This document shows positions 44,247 to 53,636 of a stretch of 64,000 bases of DNA, one piece after another; the first letter of the stretch is position 1, and the number at the start of each line of letters is the position of its first letter. A model generated the notes under the pieces. That model was not told where the DNA came from and made no database searches. It saw only the letters and a program-made list of their open reading frames with translations. Position numbers and translations under genes: made by a program. The stretch lies in the NCBI RefSeq assembly GCF_026625805.1, contig NZ_CP113064.1, forward strand, positions 3,388,657-3,452,656, read 5' to 3'. The stretch comes from Brevundimonas sp. SL130. Its GTDB lineage: Bacteria; Pseudomonadota; Alphaproteobacteria; Caulobacterales; Caulobacteraceae.

Positions 44247-46758
44247 ATGAGCGACCGGTCCGCAGGCCTCGCCCCGTCCCGCGTCACCGCGGTGCTGGGG
44301 CCCACCAACACCCAACACCGGCAAGACCCATCTTGCGGTCGAGCGGATGCTGGGTCACGCCTCGGGCATGATCGGCCTGCCGCTGCGCCTTTTGGCCCGC
44401 GAGATCTATGAGCGGATCGTCAAACAGCGGGGCGCCGCCGCCGTCGCCCTGATCACGGGCGAGGAAAAGATCGTCCCGCCGCGCCCGCATTATTTCGTCT
44501 GCACGGTCGAGGCCATGCCGCTGGAGCGGTCGGTCGAGTTCCTGGCCGTGGACGAGATCCAGCTGGTCGCCGATCCCGAGCGCGGCCACGTCTTCACCCA
44601 GCGGCTGCTGCACGCACGCGGCCGGTTTGAGACCATGTTCCTGGGCGCCGGCACGCTCGAGCCCCTGATCCGCCGCCTGGTTCCAGACGTCGAGATCGTC
44701 ACGCGGGATCGGCTGTCCACACTGTCCTACGCGGGATCAAAGAAGTTGACCCGCCTGCCCCGCCGCAGCGCCATCGTCGCCTTCTCGACCGAGCGGGTCT
44801 ACGCCATCGCCGAATTGATCCGGCGTCAGAGGGGCGGGGCGGCCGTGGTCATGGGCTCGCTCAGCCCCCGCACCCGCAACGCCCAGGTGGCCCTGTACCA
44901 GTCAGGCGAGGTCGATTTCCTGGTCGCCACCGACGCCATCGGCATGGGTCTGAACATGGATGTGGACCATGTCGCCTTCGCGGGCCTGAGGAAGTTCGAC
45001 GGCCGCAGAACCCGCTGGCTGCACGCCCACGAAATCGGCCAGATCGCCGGGCGCGCCGGCCGTCACCTGCGCGACGGCACCTTCGGCGTGACCGCCGAGG
45101 CCGAGGATCTGGACGACGATCTGGTCGAACAGGTCGTCGAGCACCGATTCGATCCGGTCGAGGCCGCCGAATGGCGCAACGCCCGACTGGACTTCGACAC
45201 CCTGCCCGACCTGTTACGATCCCTGACCGTCACGCCCCAGCGCAGCGGCCTCAGCCTGACCGCCGAGGCGCTGGATGAAACCCTGCTGCGCCGCCTGATC
45301 AAGGACGAGGAGGTCGCCCGTATCGGCCGTTCGCGCGGCGCGGTCATGCGGTTGTGGGAGGCCTGCCAACTGCCCGACTTCCAGAAGACGACGCTGGACG
45401 AACACGCCCGACTGGCCAAGGACGTCTTCCACGCCTTGACCGGCAAGCGGGGCCGGCTGACCGACGACTGGATGGCCCCGCGTTTCGCCTTCGTGGATCG
45501 CGACGACGGCCAGATCGATCAGCTGTCGGCCCGGCTCTCGGCCGTCCGCACCCTGTCCTATATCGCCAACCGCCCCGACTGGGTTCATGACGCCCAGGGC
45601 TGGCGTGACAAGACCCGCGCCCTGGAAGACCGCCTGTCCGACGTCCTGCACGAGCGTCTGACCGCGCGTTTCGTCGACCGTCGCACCACCGCCCTGATGC
45701 GGGCCCTGAACGTGCGCGAGGACACTTTCGCGGGCGTTGCTGAGGACGGCGAGGTCACGGTCGAGGGCCAGGTGGTCGGCCAGCTTGAAGGCGTCCGCTT
45801 CCAGATGGAGAAGGGCGCATCAGCCCTTGAGGACCGCACTCTGCGCCAGGCCGCGGTCCGCGCCGTGACGCCCGAGATCAATCGCCGCCTCGGCCGTCTC
45901 GCCGCCGAGACGGACGACGGTTTCGCCGTCACGCCGGACGGAGCCGTGCTGTGGCGCGGCGTCCTGACCGCCCAGATCCAAGCGACGCCGGCCGGAGCCG
46001 ACCCGTTTTCGCCGGTCGTCCGCCTGTTGGGCGAACTTGGGCCGACGCCCGCCCGCGAGCGGGCCAAACGCCGGATCGAGGCCTGGCTGGCGTTCGAGGC
46101 CGGCCGGGCCCTGCGCGATCTGCGCCGCCTGCGCCAGGCGGTGGAATCGGGCGCGCTGAAGGGTTTGCCGCGCGGGATCGCCTTCCGCCTGATCGAGGCC
46201 GGGGGCCTGATCGATAGGCGCGACGTCGAACGCGACCTGGCCGCCCTCAGCCAGGTCGAGCGGCGCACGCTGAAAAGCTTCGCCATCCGCGTCGGGGTTC
46301 ATTCCGTCTGGCTGCCCGGCCTGCAAAAGCCTCGCGCCCGCCATTTCGCCCAGGCCTTCCTGGACGCCCCGCTGATTCCCGCGACGCCGGACCTGATCCC
46401 GCTTCCGCCCGAGCCGCCCTCGCCTCGCCTGCTCTCGGCGCATGGACTGCGCATGGCCGGCCGCTGGCTGGCGCCGGTCGAGACCCTGGAGAAGATGGCC
46501 GAGTTGCGCGCCGCCAAGACTGCGGACCGCGGCCGCCTGTCCGACGACGGTCTGATCGACCTGGGCTGGACCGCGGAACAGGCCAAACAGATCATCGCCG
46601 CCCTGAAGACAGAACGCGCCCGCCAGCCCGACAAGCCCGGCGTCGCCCCCAAACCACCCAAGGACTCGCCCTTCGCCGCCCTGGCCGCCCTGACGGCGCC
46701 TCCAGCGACGCCGGCGCGCGCGAAACGTCGTCGCCCACGTCGAAAGGCCCAAGCTTGA
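44247..46758 (+). pseudogene. Suv3-like helicase with Walker A frameshift
   Basis: From ATG 44247 the frame reads MSDRSAGLAPSRVTAVLGPTNT and then breaks, because CAACACC is present twice in tandem (44306-44319). With one copy removed it would continue GKTHLAVERMLGHASG into the 803-codon frame that follows (44347-46758). The downstream part has a DEIQ Walker B (LAVDEIQLVADPERG), helicase motifs V/VI (ATDAIGMGLNMDV, GQIAGRAGRHLRDG) and a long Suv3-like C terminus with a basic end. As read, a protein started at ATG 44347 lacks the ATP-binding loop and should be inactive. A sequencing or assembly error is the main alternative. Confidence 0.85.
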
Positions 46759-47033
46759 GCGACGACGCCTGCCGTATCGATGTCTGGCTGTGGCGCGCGC
46801 GGTTTGTGAAGACGCGGGCATTGGCCGCCGCGCTGGTCGAGCGCGGGGCGGTGCGATTGACGCATCAGGGGCGTGAGGCGCGGCTGGACAAGCCCAGCCG
46901 CTACGTTCATCCGGGCGACCTGCTGACCTTCGCCCAGAACGGGCGGGTCACAAGCCTCAGGGTCGAGGCCCTGGGCGAGCGGCGCGGGCCCGCCGAAGAA
47001 GCCCGCGCCCTTTACGTCCTTATTTCTGAATGA
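46755..47033 (+). CDS. S4-domain RNA-binding protein (Hsp15-like)
   Basis: The 92-residue protein starts at a TTG that overlaps the helicase stop by four bases. The S4 fold is evident: CRIDVWLWRARFVKTRALAA, LVERGAVRLTHQGREARLDK and YVHPGDLLTF. Hsp15-type proteins bind ribosomal RNA, for example in stalled 50S subunits. Coupling with the RNA helicase suggests shared RNA metabolism. Its 3' end overlaps the convergent yceI-like gene by 14 bases. Confidence 0.85.
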   Translation: MSDDACRIDVWLWRARFVKTRALAAALVERGAVRLTHQGREARLDKPSRYVHPGDLLTFAQNGRVTSLRVEALGERRGPAEEARALYVLISE

Positions 47034-47646
47034 CGAACTCGCCTTCGATGTGCAGCTTCACCTCGTCCGAAACGGCCGGCAGGGCGTAGTTGATGCCGAA
47101 TTCCGAACGCTTGATGGTGGCTTCACCGTCGAAGCCGGCCTTGTAGGCGCCCATGACGGGCCCGGCGGCGTTGAACACGACCTCGATGGTGACCGGCTTG
47201 GTCACGCCCTTCAGCGTCAGGTCGCCGACCACGGTGGCTTCATTGGCCTTGCCCGGATGAACCGTGACCGAACGCGAGACGAAGGTCGCGGTCGGATGGT
47301 TGGCGGTGTCGAAGAAGTCGGCGGTCTGAAGGTGACCCTTCAACCGGTCATCATTCGGCGCGACATCGGCCAACGGGATGGTGGCGGTCAGGGTCGAGGC
47401 GGACGGATTGGCCGGGTCCAGCTTCAACTCGGCCTTCACGTTCACGAACTGACCCGTGTAGGTCGAGAGGCCGAAGTGGTTGACCGACCAGGTGATCTTG
47501 CCGTGGCTGGACTCCAGATCGTAGTTCCCGGCGGTGACCTCGGCCGGGTTCTTGGTCAAGGCGGCCTGGGCCACCACGGCGCCGCCGGCCATCAGGCTCA
47601 ACGACAGGGCGCCGGCGACGGCGTATTTGGCGAAAGAATTGCGCAT
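47020..47646 (-). CDS. YceI-family periplasmic lipid-binding-like protein
   Basis: From ATG 47646 the protein has 208 residues and a signal peptide (YAVAGALSLSLMAGGAVVAQ). An upstream in-frame ATG would prepend a polar stretch. The mature part shows YceI hallmarks: GNYDLESSHGKITWSVNHFG, ATIPLADVAPND, LKGHLQTADFFDTANHPTAT and DEVKLHIEGEFV. YceI proteins form a lipocalin-like barrel binding isoprenoid-type lipids. The true ligand is unknown. Confidence 0.9.
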   Translation of the reverse strand: MRNSFAKYAVAGALSLSLMAGGAVVAQAALTKNPAEVTAGNYDLESSHGKITWSVNHFGLSTYTGQFVNVKAELKLDPANPSASTLTATIPLADVAPNDDRLKGHLQTADFFDTANHPTATFVSRSVTVHPGKANEATVVGDLTLKGVTKPVTIEVVFNAAGPVMGAYKAGFDGEATIKRSEFGINYALPAVSDEVKLHIEGEFVIQK

Positions 47647-47834
47647 TGGGGGATTTCCTGTGGGGTGGATCTTGATATGCAATCAACACAGTTGCGGTTA
47701 GACCCGCCCCTTAGTCAAGGGCCGCGAGTCGGCTTGCGAACGTCTCTCGCCTTAAGCCCTACTGTTGACAGTTGGTTGCGTGGCCGCCATGTCGCAGGCC
47801 TCCCGCTCACAACCTCGACCCGTTTTTTCGCCAA

Positions 47835-48176
47835 ATGACCTACATCGTCACCGACGCCTGCGTGAAATGTAAGTTCATGGACTGCGTGGAGGTGTGTCCC
47901 GTGGACTGCTTCTACGAAGGCGAGAACTTCCTGGTCATCGCCCCCGACGAGTGCATCGACTGCGGGGTCTGCGAGCCGGAATGCCCCGTCGACGCCATCG
48001 TCCCGGACACCGAGGACGAACCGGACGGCAAATGGCTTCAGGTCAACGCCGAATACGCCAAGGTCTGGCCCAACATCACCGTCAAGGGCACGCCCCCCGC
48101 CGACCGCGAACAGTATGAGCGCGAGACCGGCAAGTACGAGAAATACTTCAGCCCCAAGCCCGGCAAGGGCTCCTGA
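47835..48176 (+). CDS. fdxA: FdxA-type seven-iron ferredoxin
   Basis: The 113-residue protein starts at ATG 47835; the upstream in-frame extension is not conserved in style. It has the two cluster motifs: [18 protein letters not shown] (mixed 3Fe-4S/4Fe-4S binding) and [16 protein letters not shown] (4Fe-4S). The alphaproteobacterial FdxA C terminus ([19 protein letters not shown]) follows. It transfers electrons in the cytoplasm. It is divergent from the yceI-like gene. Confidence 0.94.
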   Translation: MTYIVTDACVKCKFMDCVEVCPVDCFYEGENFLVIAPDECIDCGVCEPECPVDAIVPDTEDEPDGKWLQVNAEYAKVWPNITVKGTPPADREQYERETGKYEKYFSPKPGKGS

Positions 48177-48501
48177 GCCGGCGACGGTTTTCGACGCCGA
48201 TCCCGGTCGAGCGGCCAAGGTCAAACTGTCGTAAATCCTCGTCGGGCCTGTGGACGTTTTGAAAACCCGTCATTTTGTGATAGGGTCTGTTTCATTGGAT
48301 CGGGCGGTCCGCGAAAACTTCGCGCCGCCCGTGTTTGCGACAAAATCCCGCCCACAGACGGGATCGGCCAGAGGTTTGGTGATCCGTTTCCGCATTTGAC
48401 GCCCAGCATGACCTCCCCGGCGGCTCCCACCGACGGTTGAGGTCCTGTTTGCGTCGAGCGCGCCTTCGCTTCGCCCGGCCCTGAACCGGGAAAGGACGAA
48501 T
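48177..48501. other. Region upstream of carD
   Basis: This 325-base gap precedes the carD gene and should contain its promoter and a long leader. No protein-coding frame with family resemblance is seen. No terminator for fdxA with a clear T tract was recognised. Confidence 0.4.
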
Positions 48502-49032
48502 ATGACGAGCAAGACTGGTCTGGAGTTCAAGGTTGGCGACGCGGTCGTCTATCCGGCGCACGGCGTCGGCAAGGTCGCGGCGGTCGAGACTCAGGAAGTC
48601 GCGGGCATGTCGCTGGAAGTCTATGTCGTGACTTTCGACCATGAAAAAATGACGCTGCGCGTCCCGACCAAGAAGGCCGCGACGGCCGGCTTGCGTTCGC
48701 TGGCCGCTGACGACGTCGTCACCAAGGCCCTGACCACCCTGAAGGGCCGCGCTCGCATCAAGCGCACCATGTGGTCGCGCCGGGCCCAGGAATACGAAGC
48801 CAAGATCAACTCGGGCGACCTAGTCTCCATCGCCGAAGTGGTCCGCGACCTGCACCGGGCCGACACCCAGCCGGAACAGTCCTATTCGGAGCGCCAGCTC
48901 TATGAATCGGCCCTGGACCGCATGGCCCGCGAAGTGGCCGCCGCCAACAAGATCGACAAGGACGCGGCTGTCGAGCTGCTGGCCAAGTCGCTCAGCGCCA
49001 AGAAGCCGATCCCGACCGCCGAAGCCGCCTAA
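48502..49032 (+). CDS. carD: CarD-family transcription regulator
   Basis: The 176-residue protein has an N-terminal RNA-polymerase-interacting Tudor-like domain (FKVGDAVVYPAHGVGKVAAV, then VTFDHEKMTLRVPTKKA). A helical DNA-contacting C-terminal domain follows (RRAQEYEAKINSGDLVSIAE, YESALDRMAREVAAANKIDK). CarD binds RNA polymerase and stabilises open promoter complexes, mainly at ribosomal RNA promoters. The ATG is preceded by GGGAAAGGACG. A strong terminator follows. Confidence 0.93.
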   Translation: MTSKTGLEFKVGDAVVYPAHGVGKVAAVETQEVAGMSLEVYVVTFDHEKMTLRVPTKKAATAGLRSLAADDVVTKALTTLKGRARIKRTMWSRRAQEYEAKINSGDLVSIAEVVRDLHRADTQPEQSYSERQLYESALDRMAREVAAANKIDKDAAVELLAKSLSAKKPIPTAEAA

Positions 49033-49064
49033 ATACAGGCCTGGGCTTCGACCTCGGACAAACG

Positions 49065-49096
49065 AAAGGGCCCCGGAGCGATCCGGGGCCCTTTTT
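49065..49096 (+). terminator. Intrinsic terminator after carD
   Basis: A 13-base perfect stem, AAAGGGCCCCGGA paired with TCCGGGGCCCTTT, with a four-base loop and a following T run, 32 bases after the carD stop codon. Confidence 0.92.
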
Positions 49097-49164
49097 GGTT
49101 TGACCGACATCAAGGCGCCCCCGCGGCGTCCGGCGCTCTGATGGGGTCCAACAAGGAGCCGACC

Positions 49165-49548
49165 ATGACCGACGCCGCCGCCCCGCTGGGCTTCCACCAC
49201 ATCCGCCTGGAACTGGCGCGCGAGCCGCAGCACCCAGAGGGGGACAACGGCATCGGCTATGACATTCTTGCGCCGCTGAAGGCCGACAAACGCCTGGACG
49301 CCGCCGCCTGGCGCGAAGCTCCAGACAAATGCCGCGTCCGCAGCTTCTCTCACGGCGCCACCCTGGCCTTTGGTCGGCTGCGCCACGCGGCGCCCGACCG
49401 CTGGTTCCTGGACTTCGAGTCTGGCGAAGCGGACGACGCGCACGGTTTCCGTCTCGCCGATGAAGTGCTCGAGACGGGCGAATACGTCAGCCTGTCCACG
49501 GGCGACCAGACCCATACCTATGTGGTCGCCCGCGCCGAGGCGGTCTGA
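49165..49548 (+). CDS. Conserved hypothetical protein
   Basis: Starting at ATG 49165, preceded by AAGGAG with good spacing, the product has 127 residues. It has no signal peptide or membrane segment. It contains APLGFHHIRLELAREPQHPE and a hydrophilic middle. I recognise no catalytic motif. The overall layout recalls short alphaproteobacterial proteins of unknown function. Located between carD and a DUF3617-like gene on the other strand. Confidence 0.6.
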   Translation: MTDAAAPLGFHHIRLELAREPQHPEGDNGIGYDILAPLKADKRLDAAAWREAPDKCRVRSFSHGATLAFGRLRHAAPDRWFLDFESGEADDAHGFRLADEVLETGEYVSLSTGDQTHTYVVARAEAV

Positions 49549-49551
49549 GGA

Positions 49552-50100
49552 TCAGAAATATTCGGCGTTGGCCGGGCATTGGGCGCTGATGCGGCGCGCC
49601 GTGATGGTGGCGGGAATATAGGGGGTGCCGCGCAGCAGTTGGGCGCCGCCACGGAAACTGAAGCTGGTGTCCTCATAGGTTCCAGACAGTCGCACATTGA
49701 CCCGGCGTCCCTTCTTGTCCTGACAGGTGCCCTCGAACCGGGCCCGGCCGTCCCCGACCACACGGGTCGGATAGGTGCAGCGCCAACGGTTGGTCGACAG
49801 GCCGCCGAAGAAGCGGTTGATTTCGCTGGGCCGGACACATTTCTGCTCGGTGTCGCGCTGGCCGACGGCGCTGGTCGTATATTCCCAATAGCCTGGCAGG
49901 ACCTCGCTTTGGGCCGGCGTCTGGGCCGGTGCGATCGCGGGCGCGGCCAGCATGAAGCCGCCGGCCATCACAGGCGCCAGCACGGCCCACAGCTTGAGGG
50001 ACCGGGCGCGTTTGGACAGAGGAGCGATCGGGGAGGAGCGAGACATGGCGGCCTTCTGTTCAGCTTGGATCTTCATGATATGACTCATAGCGCGCGTCAT
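49552..50100 (-). CDS. DUF3617-family exported protein
   Basis: A 182-residue protein with an N-terminal region containing one hydrophobic stretch (LWAVLAPVMAGGFMLAAPAI) that serves as a signal peptide or anchor. It then has the DUF3617 pattern: VLPGYWEYTTSAVGQRDTEQ, KCVRPSEINRFFGG, RWRCTYPTRVV and FEGTCQDKKGRRVNVRLSGT. DUF3617 proteins are common in alphaproteobacteria and of unknown function. The start is uncertain; several downstream Met codons (for example MSRSSPIAPL) would also retain the hydrophobic segment. Confidence 0.8.
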   Translation of the reverse strand: MTRAMSHIMKIQAEQKAAMSRSSPIAPLSKRARSLKLWAVLAPVMAGGFMLAAPAIAPAQTPAQSEVLPGYWEYTTSAVGQRDTEQKCVRPSEINRFFGGLSTNRWRCTYPTRVVGDGRARFEGTCQDKKGRRVNVRLSGTYEDTSFSFRGGAQLLRGTPYIPATITARRISAQCPANAEYF

Positions 50101-50295
50101 TTGAATGACGCCTGAACGACACCCGGTTCCGACGCCATTGCGGCGATCCGCGAAACCGGGCCAAGACTCGGCTTGACGCCCGACCGCCTCTTCCCTTATA
50201 CGGCCCCCTCTCGCGCGGGCTGCTTCCCGCGCGTACTTGTTTCATGCGTCTTCTCCCATGCTTCGGGCTGGACGCCGCACCTTAAGGATCTGACG

Positions 50296-50598
50296 ATGTC
50301 GCGTCGTTGCGAACTCACCGGTATCGGCCCGATGGTCGGCCATAGCGTGAGCCACTCGAACATCAAGACCAAGCGCCGCTTCCTGCCGTCGCTTAAGACG
50401 GTCAAGGTCACCTCGGATTCCCTGGGTCAGACCTTCTCGCTGCGTATCTCGAACGCTGCGCTGCGCACCCTCGACTACAAGGGCGGCCTGGACGCCTTCA
50501 TCGTCAAGGCCCGCGACGAGCAGCTGTCGATCGCCGCCCAGCGCATCAAGCGCCAGGTTCGCGCCAAGCTGGCCGAACAAGCCGTCGCCGCCGCCTGA
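50296..50598 (+). CDS. rpmB: 50S ribosomal protein L28
   Basis: Starting at ATG 50296, preceded by AAGGATC, the 100-residue protein is a complete L28: MSRRCELTGIGPMVGHSVSH, then NIKTKRRFLPSL, with the alphaproteobacterial C-terminal extension (DEQLSIAAQRIKRQVRAKLA). It is a structural component of the large ribosomal subunit. A terminator follows directly. Confidence 0.97.
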   Translation: MSRRCELTGIGPMVGHSVSHSNIKTKRRFLPSLKTVKVTSDSLGQTFSLRISNAALRTLDYKGGLDAFIVKARDEQLSIAAQRIKRQVRAKLAEQAVAAA

Positions 50599-50623
50599 TC
50601 GGCGACCGCTGAAACTGTTCTGG

Positions 50624-50652
50624 AAAAGGCCGGTGGCGACGCCGGCCTTTTT
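50624..50652 (+). terminator. Intrinsic terminator after rpmB
   Basis: Stem AAGGCCGG / CCGGCCTT with an eight-base loop followed by T residues, 25 bases past the rpmB stop. Confidence 0.85.
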
Positions 50653-50709
50653 CTTTGCGCGCCTTCCGGGGCGGGTCTAATCCCGAACCGTAATCGGAGG
50701 GGATTCCGC

Positions 50710-52440
50710 ATGACCGTCGCCCGCACCCTGGCCTTCACGGCCGCCGCCCTGACGCTGTCGGCATGCGCCACCTTGGGCGACGCCCCACCGCCGATGCGGG
50801 ACTCGACCGCCTACACCCTGGCCACCGACCAGCCGCTGACCGCAGAGCAACAGGCGGTGCAGTTCGACACCGCCGACCTGTCCATCAAGGTCATTCCGCA
50901 GGACAAGGCGATCGACGCCGTCGCCGTGCTGGGCTTCACCGCCAAATCGCCCTTGAACCGGCTGGTGGTGGATCTGGACACCCTGTTGCCCATCTCCTCG
51001 GTCCAGATCGACGGGGTCGCAATCGCCGCCGACCACTGGTCCAACCCCGAAGGGCGGCTGAGCGTCGATCTGCCCCAGCCCCTGACGCCGGGCCAGTCCG
51101 TCGCCCTGCGCGTGGCCTATGCCGGCAAGCCCCGCGTGGCGCCCCGCGCGCCCTGGGACGGCGGCTTCGTCTGGTCCACGGCGCCCTCGGGCGAACCCTG
51201 GATCGCCACCGCTGTCCAGGGCGAGGGCTGCGACATCTTCTGGCCCTGTATCGACAGCCCACACGGCGAGCCAGGCCGTGTCGACCTGCACATCACCGTT
51301 CCCTCCGACCTGTCTGCGCCGTCCAACGGCCGCTTCCTGGGCAAGGTGGATCACGGCGACGGGTGGACCACCTGGAACTGGTCGGCGAAGACCCCCAACA
51401 CCTACGCCATCGCCCTGAACGTCGGCCCCTACGAAGAGGTCAGCGGCCGGTACGAAAGCCGGTTCGGCAACACGATCCCGATGAACTACTGGCATCTGAA
51501 GTCGGACGCGCCCGAAAAGGTCCAGGCCCTGTTCGCAGAATTCCCCAAGATGCTGGACTTCTTCGAGGCGACGGTCGGACCCTTCCCCTTCGGCGACGAG
51601 AAGATGGGGGTGGTCGAGACCCCGCACCTGGGCATGGAGCACCAGACCATCAACGCCTACGGCAACGGCTACAAGATCGACGGCCGGGGCTATGACTGGC
51701 TGCTGCAGCACGAGTTCGCCCACGAATGGTTCGGCAACCAGCTGACCAACCAAAACGCCGACGACATGTGGCTGCACGAGGGATTGGGCAGCTATATGCA
51801 ACCCCTCTACGCGCGCTGGCTGATGGGCGATCGCTATATGCAACGCGAGCTGGCGAACCAGCGCGAGGGGCTGGTCAACAAATTCCCCGTGGTCTCAGGC
51901 ACGCCCAAGACCGAGGACGAGGTCTACAAGGGCGACGTCGGCCCCGGCGGCGACATCTATTCCAAGGGTTCGCTGATCAGCCATTCGCTTCGGATGCTGA
52001 TCGGGGACGAGGCCTTCCACCAGGCCCTGACCCGACTGGTTTATGGAACCGACGATCCGCGCCCCGGCGGCTTCCAGCCCCTGTACCGTTCGACGCAGGA
52101 CTTCCTTCAGATCGTCAATCAGGTGACGGGGCAGGACTACGGCTGGTTCTTCCGCGGCTATCTGTACAACGCCGCCCTGCCCGTGCTGACCCAGACGCGA
52201 GAAGGCGAGTTGCTGAATCTGGAATGGACCAGCGGGAACGGCGAACCCTTCCCCATGCCTCTGGAGGTCGAAATCGACGGCCGCGTCCAGACCGTCGCCA
52301 TGACCGGGGGACGCGGTCAGATCACAGTCCCGGCCGGAGCCCACGTCCTGATCGATCCGCAGAACAAGGTGCTGCGCCAGATGGACGTGATCGACGCGCT
52401 GAGGGCCTATAAGGCGCAGCAGAAGGCGAAGACGCAGTAG
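50710..52440 (+). CDS. M1-family zinc aminopeptidase, lipoprotein
   Basis: The 576-residue protein has a lipoprotein signal (LTLSACATLG, cysteine about residue 19) and an N-terminal beta domain. The M1 catalytic site is HEFAHEWFGNQ with zinc ligands His334, His338 and Glu357 (MWLHEG) and catalytic Glu335. The exopeptidase motif appears as GMEHQ rather than the common GAMEN. It probably digests peptides in the periplasm. It lacks the long C-terminal helical domain of 850-residue PepN-type enzymes. GMEHQ is shared with other short M1 proteins, so the exact specificity is open. Confidence 0.88.
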   Translation: MTVARTLAFTAAALTLSACATLGDAPPPMRDSTAYTLATDQPLTAEQQAVQFDTADLSIKVIPQDKAIDAVAVLGFTAKSPLNRLVVDLDTLLPISSVQIDGVAIAADHWSNPEGRLSVDLPQPLTPGQSVALRVAYAGKPRVAPRAPWDGGFVWSTAPSGEPWIATAVQGEGCDIFWPCIDSPHGEPGRVDLHITVPSDLSAPSNGRFLGKVDHGDGWTTWNWSAKTPNTYAIALNVGPYEEVSGRYESRFGNTIPMNYWHLKSDAPEKVQALFAEFPKMLDFFEATVGPFPFGDEKMGVVETPHLGMEHQTINAYGNGYKIDGRGYDWLLQHEFAHEWFGNQLTNQNADDMWLHEGLGSYMQPLYARWLMGDRYMQRELANQREGLVNKFPVVSGTPKTEDEVYKGDVGPGGDIYSKGSLISHSLRMLIGDEAFHQALTRLVYGTDDPRPGGFQPLYRSTQDFLQIVNQVTGQDYGWFFRGYLYNAALPVLTQTREGELLNLEWTSGNGEPFPMPLEVEIDGRVQTVAMTGGRGQITVPAGAHVLIDPQNKVLRQMDVIDALRAYKAQQKAKTQ

Positions 52441-52451
52441 TTCCCCACACG

Positions 52452-52484
52452 CAATCTCCGTCATCGCTCCCAATCTCCGTCATC
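52452..52484 (+). repeat. Short direct repeat CAATCTCCGTCATC
   Basis: Two copies of the 14-mer (52452-52465 and 52471-52484) separated by five bases. The second runs into the left arm of the neighbouring palindrome pair. Confidence 0.6.
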
Positions 52485-52586
52485 CTCGGGCTTGACCCGA
52501 GGATCGGATGATCTGCAGCTCATACAGAAGCGTTAGGCACAGTCCGCCACTACGCCCGATCCTCGGGTCAAGCCCGAGGATGACGG
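52477..52586. repeat. Paired palindromic REP-like element
   Basis: Two 31-base arms (52477-52507 and 52556-52586) are exact reverse complements separated by 48 bases. Each arm also contains its own imperfect palindrome (CTCGGG cttga CCCGAG). The arrangement is that of a bipartite REP/BIME unit between convergent genes, where it could also terminate or protect mRNA ends. Confidence 0.85.
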
Positions 52587-52605
52587 ATGGGTGTTGGAAA
52601 AGACC

Positions 52606-53382
52606 CTAAGCCGCAACCACCGTCACCGACTGCCGCACCATCCGGCACCGTTCCTGGGTGGTCAGGAAGGCGATGTCCGCCGCGTCGCGTCCGCAGGCGA
52701 TCCGCACCAGACCTTCGACCGGCGCCAGCCGCGTCGCATCGACCAGCCACCAGCCGTTATCCAGCCAGACCTCGAAGATGGCGTGGAAGTCGGGCGGGGT
52801 CAGTTGGTGGGCGAAGGCGCTGACTGCGCGCGCGGGAATGCCCGAGGCCCGGCAGAAGGTCATGCCCAGGTGGGTGAAGTCGCGACACACCCCGGCGCGG
52901 TCAATGAAGGTCCGCGCCGCCGTCGTCTCGGTGTCCGACACGCCGTGCTCATAGTCGATGTTCTCGGTGATCCAGTTCAGGATCGCCAACACCCGAGCAC
53001 CGCCCGAGGTGTCGCCGAACTCGCGGGCCACAAAGCGGCCAAACTGATCGGACGGACAATAGCGGCTGGGCTGGAGATAGGGCAGAACCTCGGCCGGAAG
53101 CTCGCCCCAGTCGTGCTGGGCCACATCGGGCGGCAGCCCCTTCAGCACGCCGTTCTCGACCACCGCCTCATAGATCAGGGTCACTTCCCCCTCGACATGG
53201 CAGCGCAGGGTCCGGGCGCCGAAGTCGACATCCTCGTCTTCGTGAAACTCGACCGGCGGATCGAAGGTCAGGGTCTCCTGAAGAATGTCCTGGCCCGGCC
53301 AATGGGCGACCTGAATCTTGTAGATGGCGTCCGTCGGCGGATCGAAACGATAGACGAGCTCGGCGCGGACGCGCAGTTTCAT
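52606..53382 (-). CDS. Transglutaminase-like cysteine peptidase-fold protein
   Basis: From ATG 53382 the protein has 258 residues. The N-terminal beta domain (MKLRVRAELVYRFDPPTDAI) is the usual bacterial transglutaminase N-domain. The catalytic core shows the cysteine in RAGVCRDFTHLGM, histidine in PDFHAIFEVWLDNG and aspartate in WWLVDATRL. Such proteins are mostly peptidases or amidases of unknown substrate. No signal peptide is seen, so it is cytoplasmic. An upstream start at 53508 would add a non-conserved 42-residue stretch. Confidence 0.88.
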   Translation of the reverse strand: MKLRVRAELVYRFDPPTDAIYKIQVAHWPGQDILQETLTFDPPVEFHEDEDVDFGARTLRCHVEGEVTLIYEAVVENGVLKGLPPDVAQHDWGELPAEVLPYLQPSRYCPSDQFGRFVAREFGDTSGGARVLAILNWITENIDYEHGVSDTETTAARTFIDRAGVCRDFTHLGMTFCRASGIPARAVSAFAHQLTPPDFHAIFEVWLDNGWWLVDATRLAPVEGLVRIACGRDAADIAFLTTQERCRMVRQSVTVVAA

Positions 53383-53636
53383 GAAGGGCAACCAGTCAAA
53401 ACGGGGGGACGGCGCCCCCAACGCCATGCGACTGAGGCCGTTCCATGTCCCCGCCGTCCTACGGCCTCCCCCGAGACCCAGCGACGGAGAAAATGCGCCG
53501 TCTCGCACCCCTCAGGCGCGAATAGATCAACAACCGCAGTCGGTTGGGCGCTCGCGCCGTCGTCCGGGCATGCGCGCCCGCATCGAGGCCGCGCGCCCGC
53601 TGTGGCGGAAGGTCGCAGGGCGGCGTAAGAGGCCGC

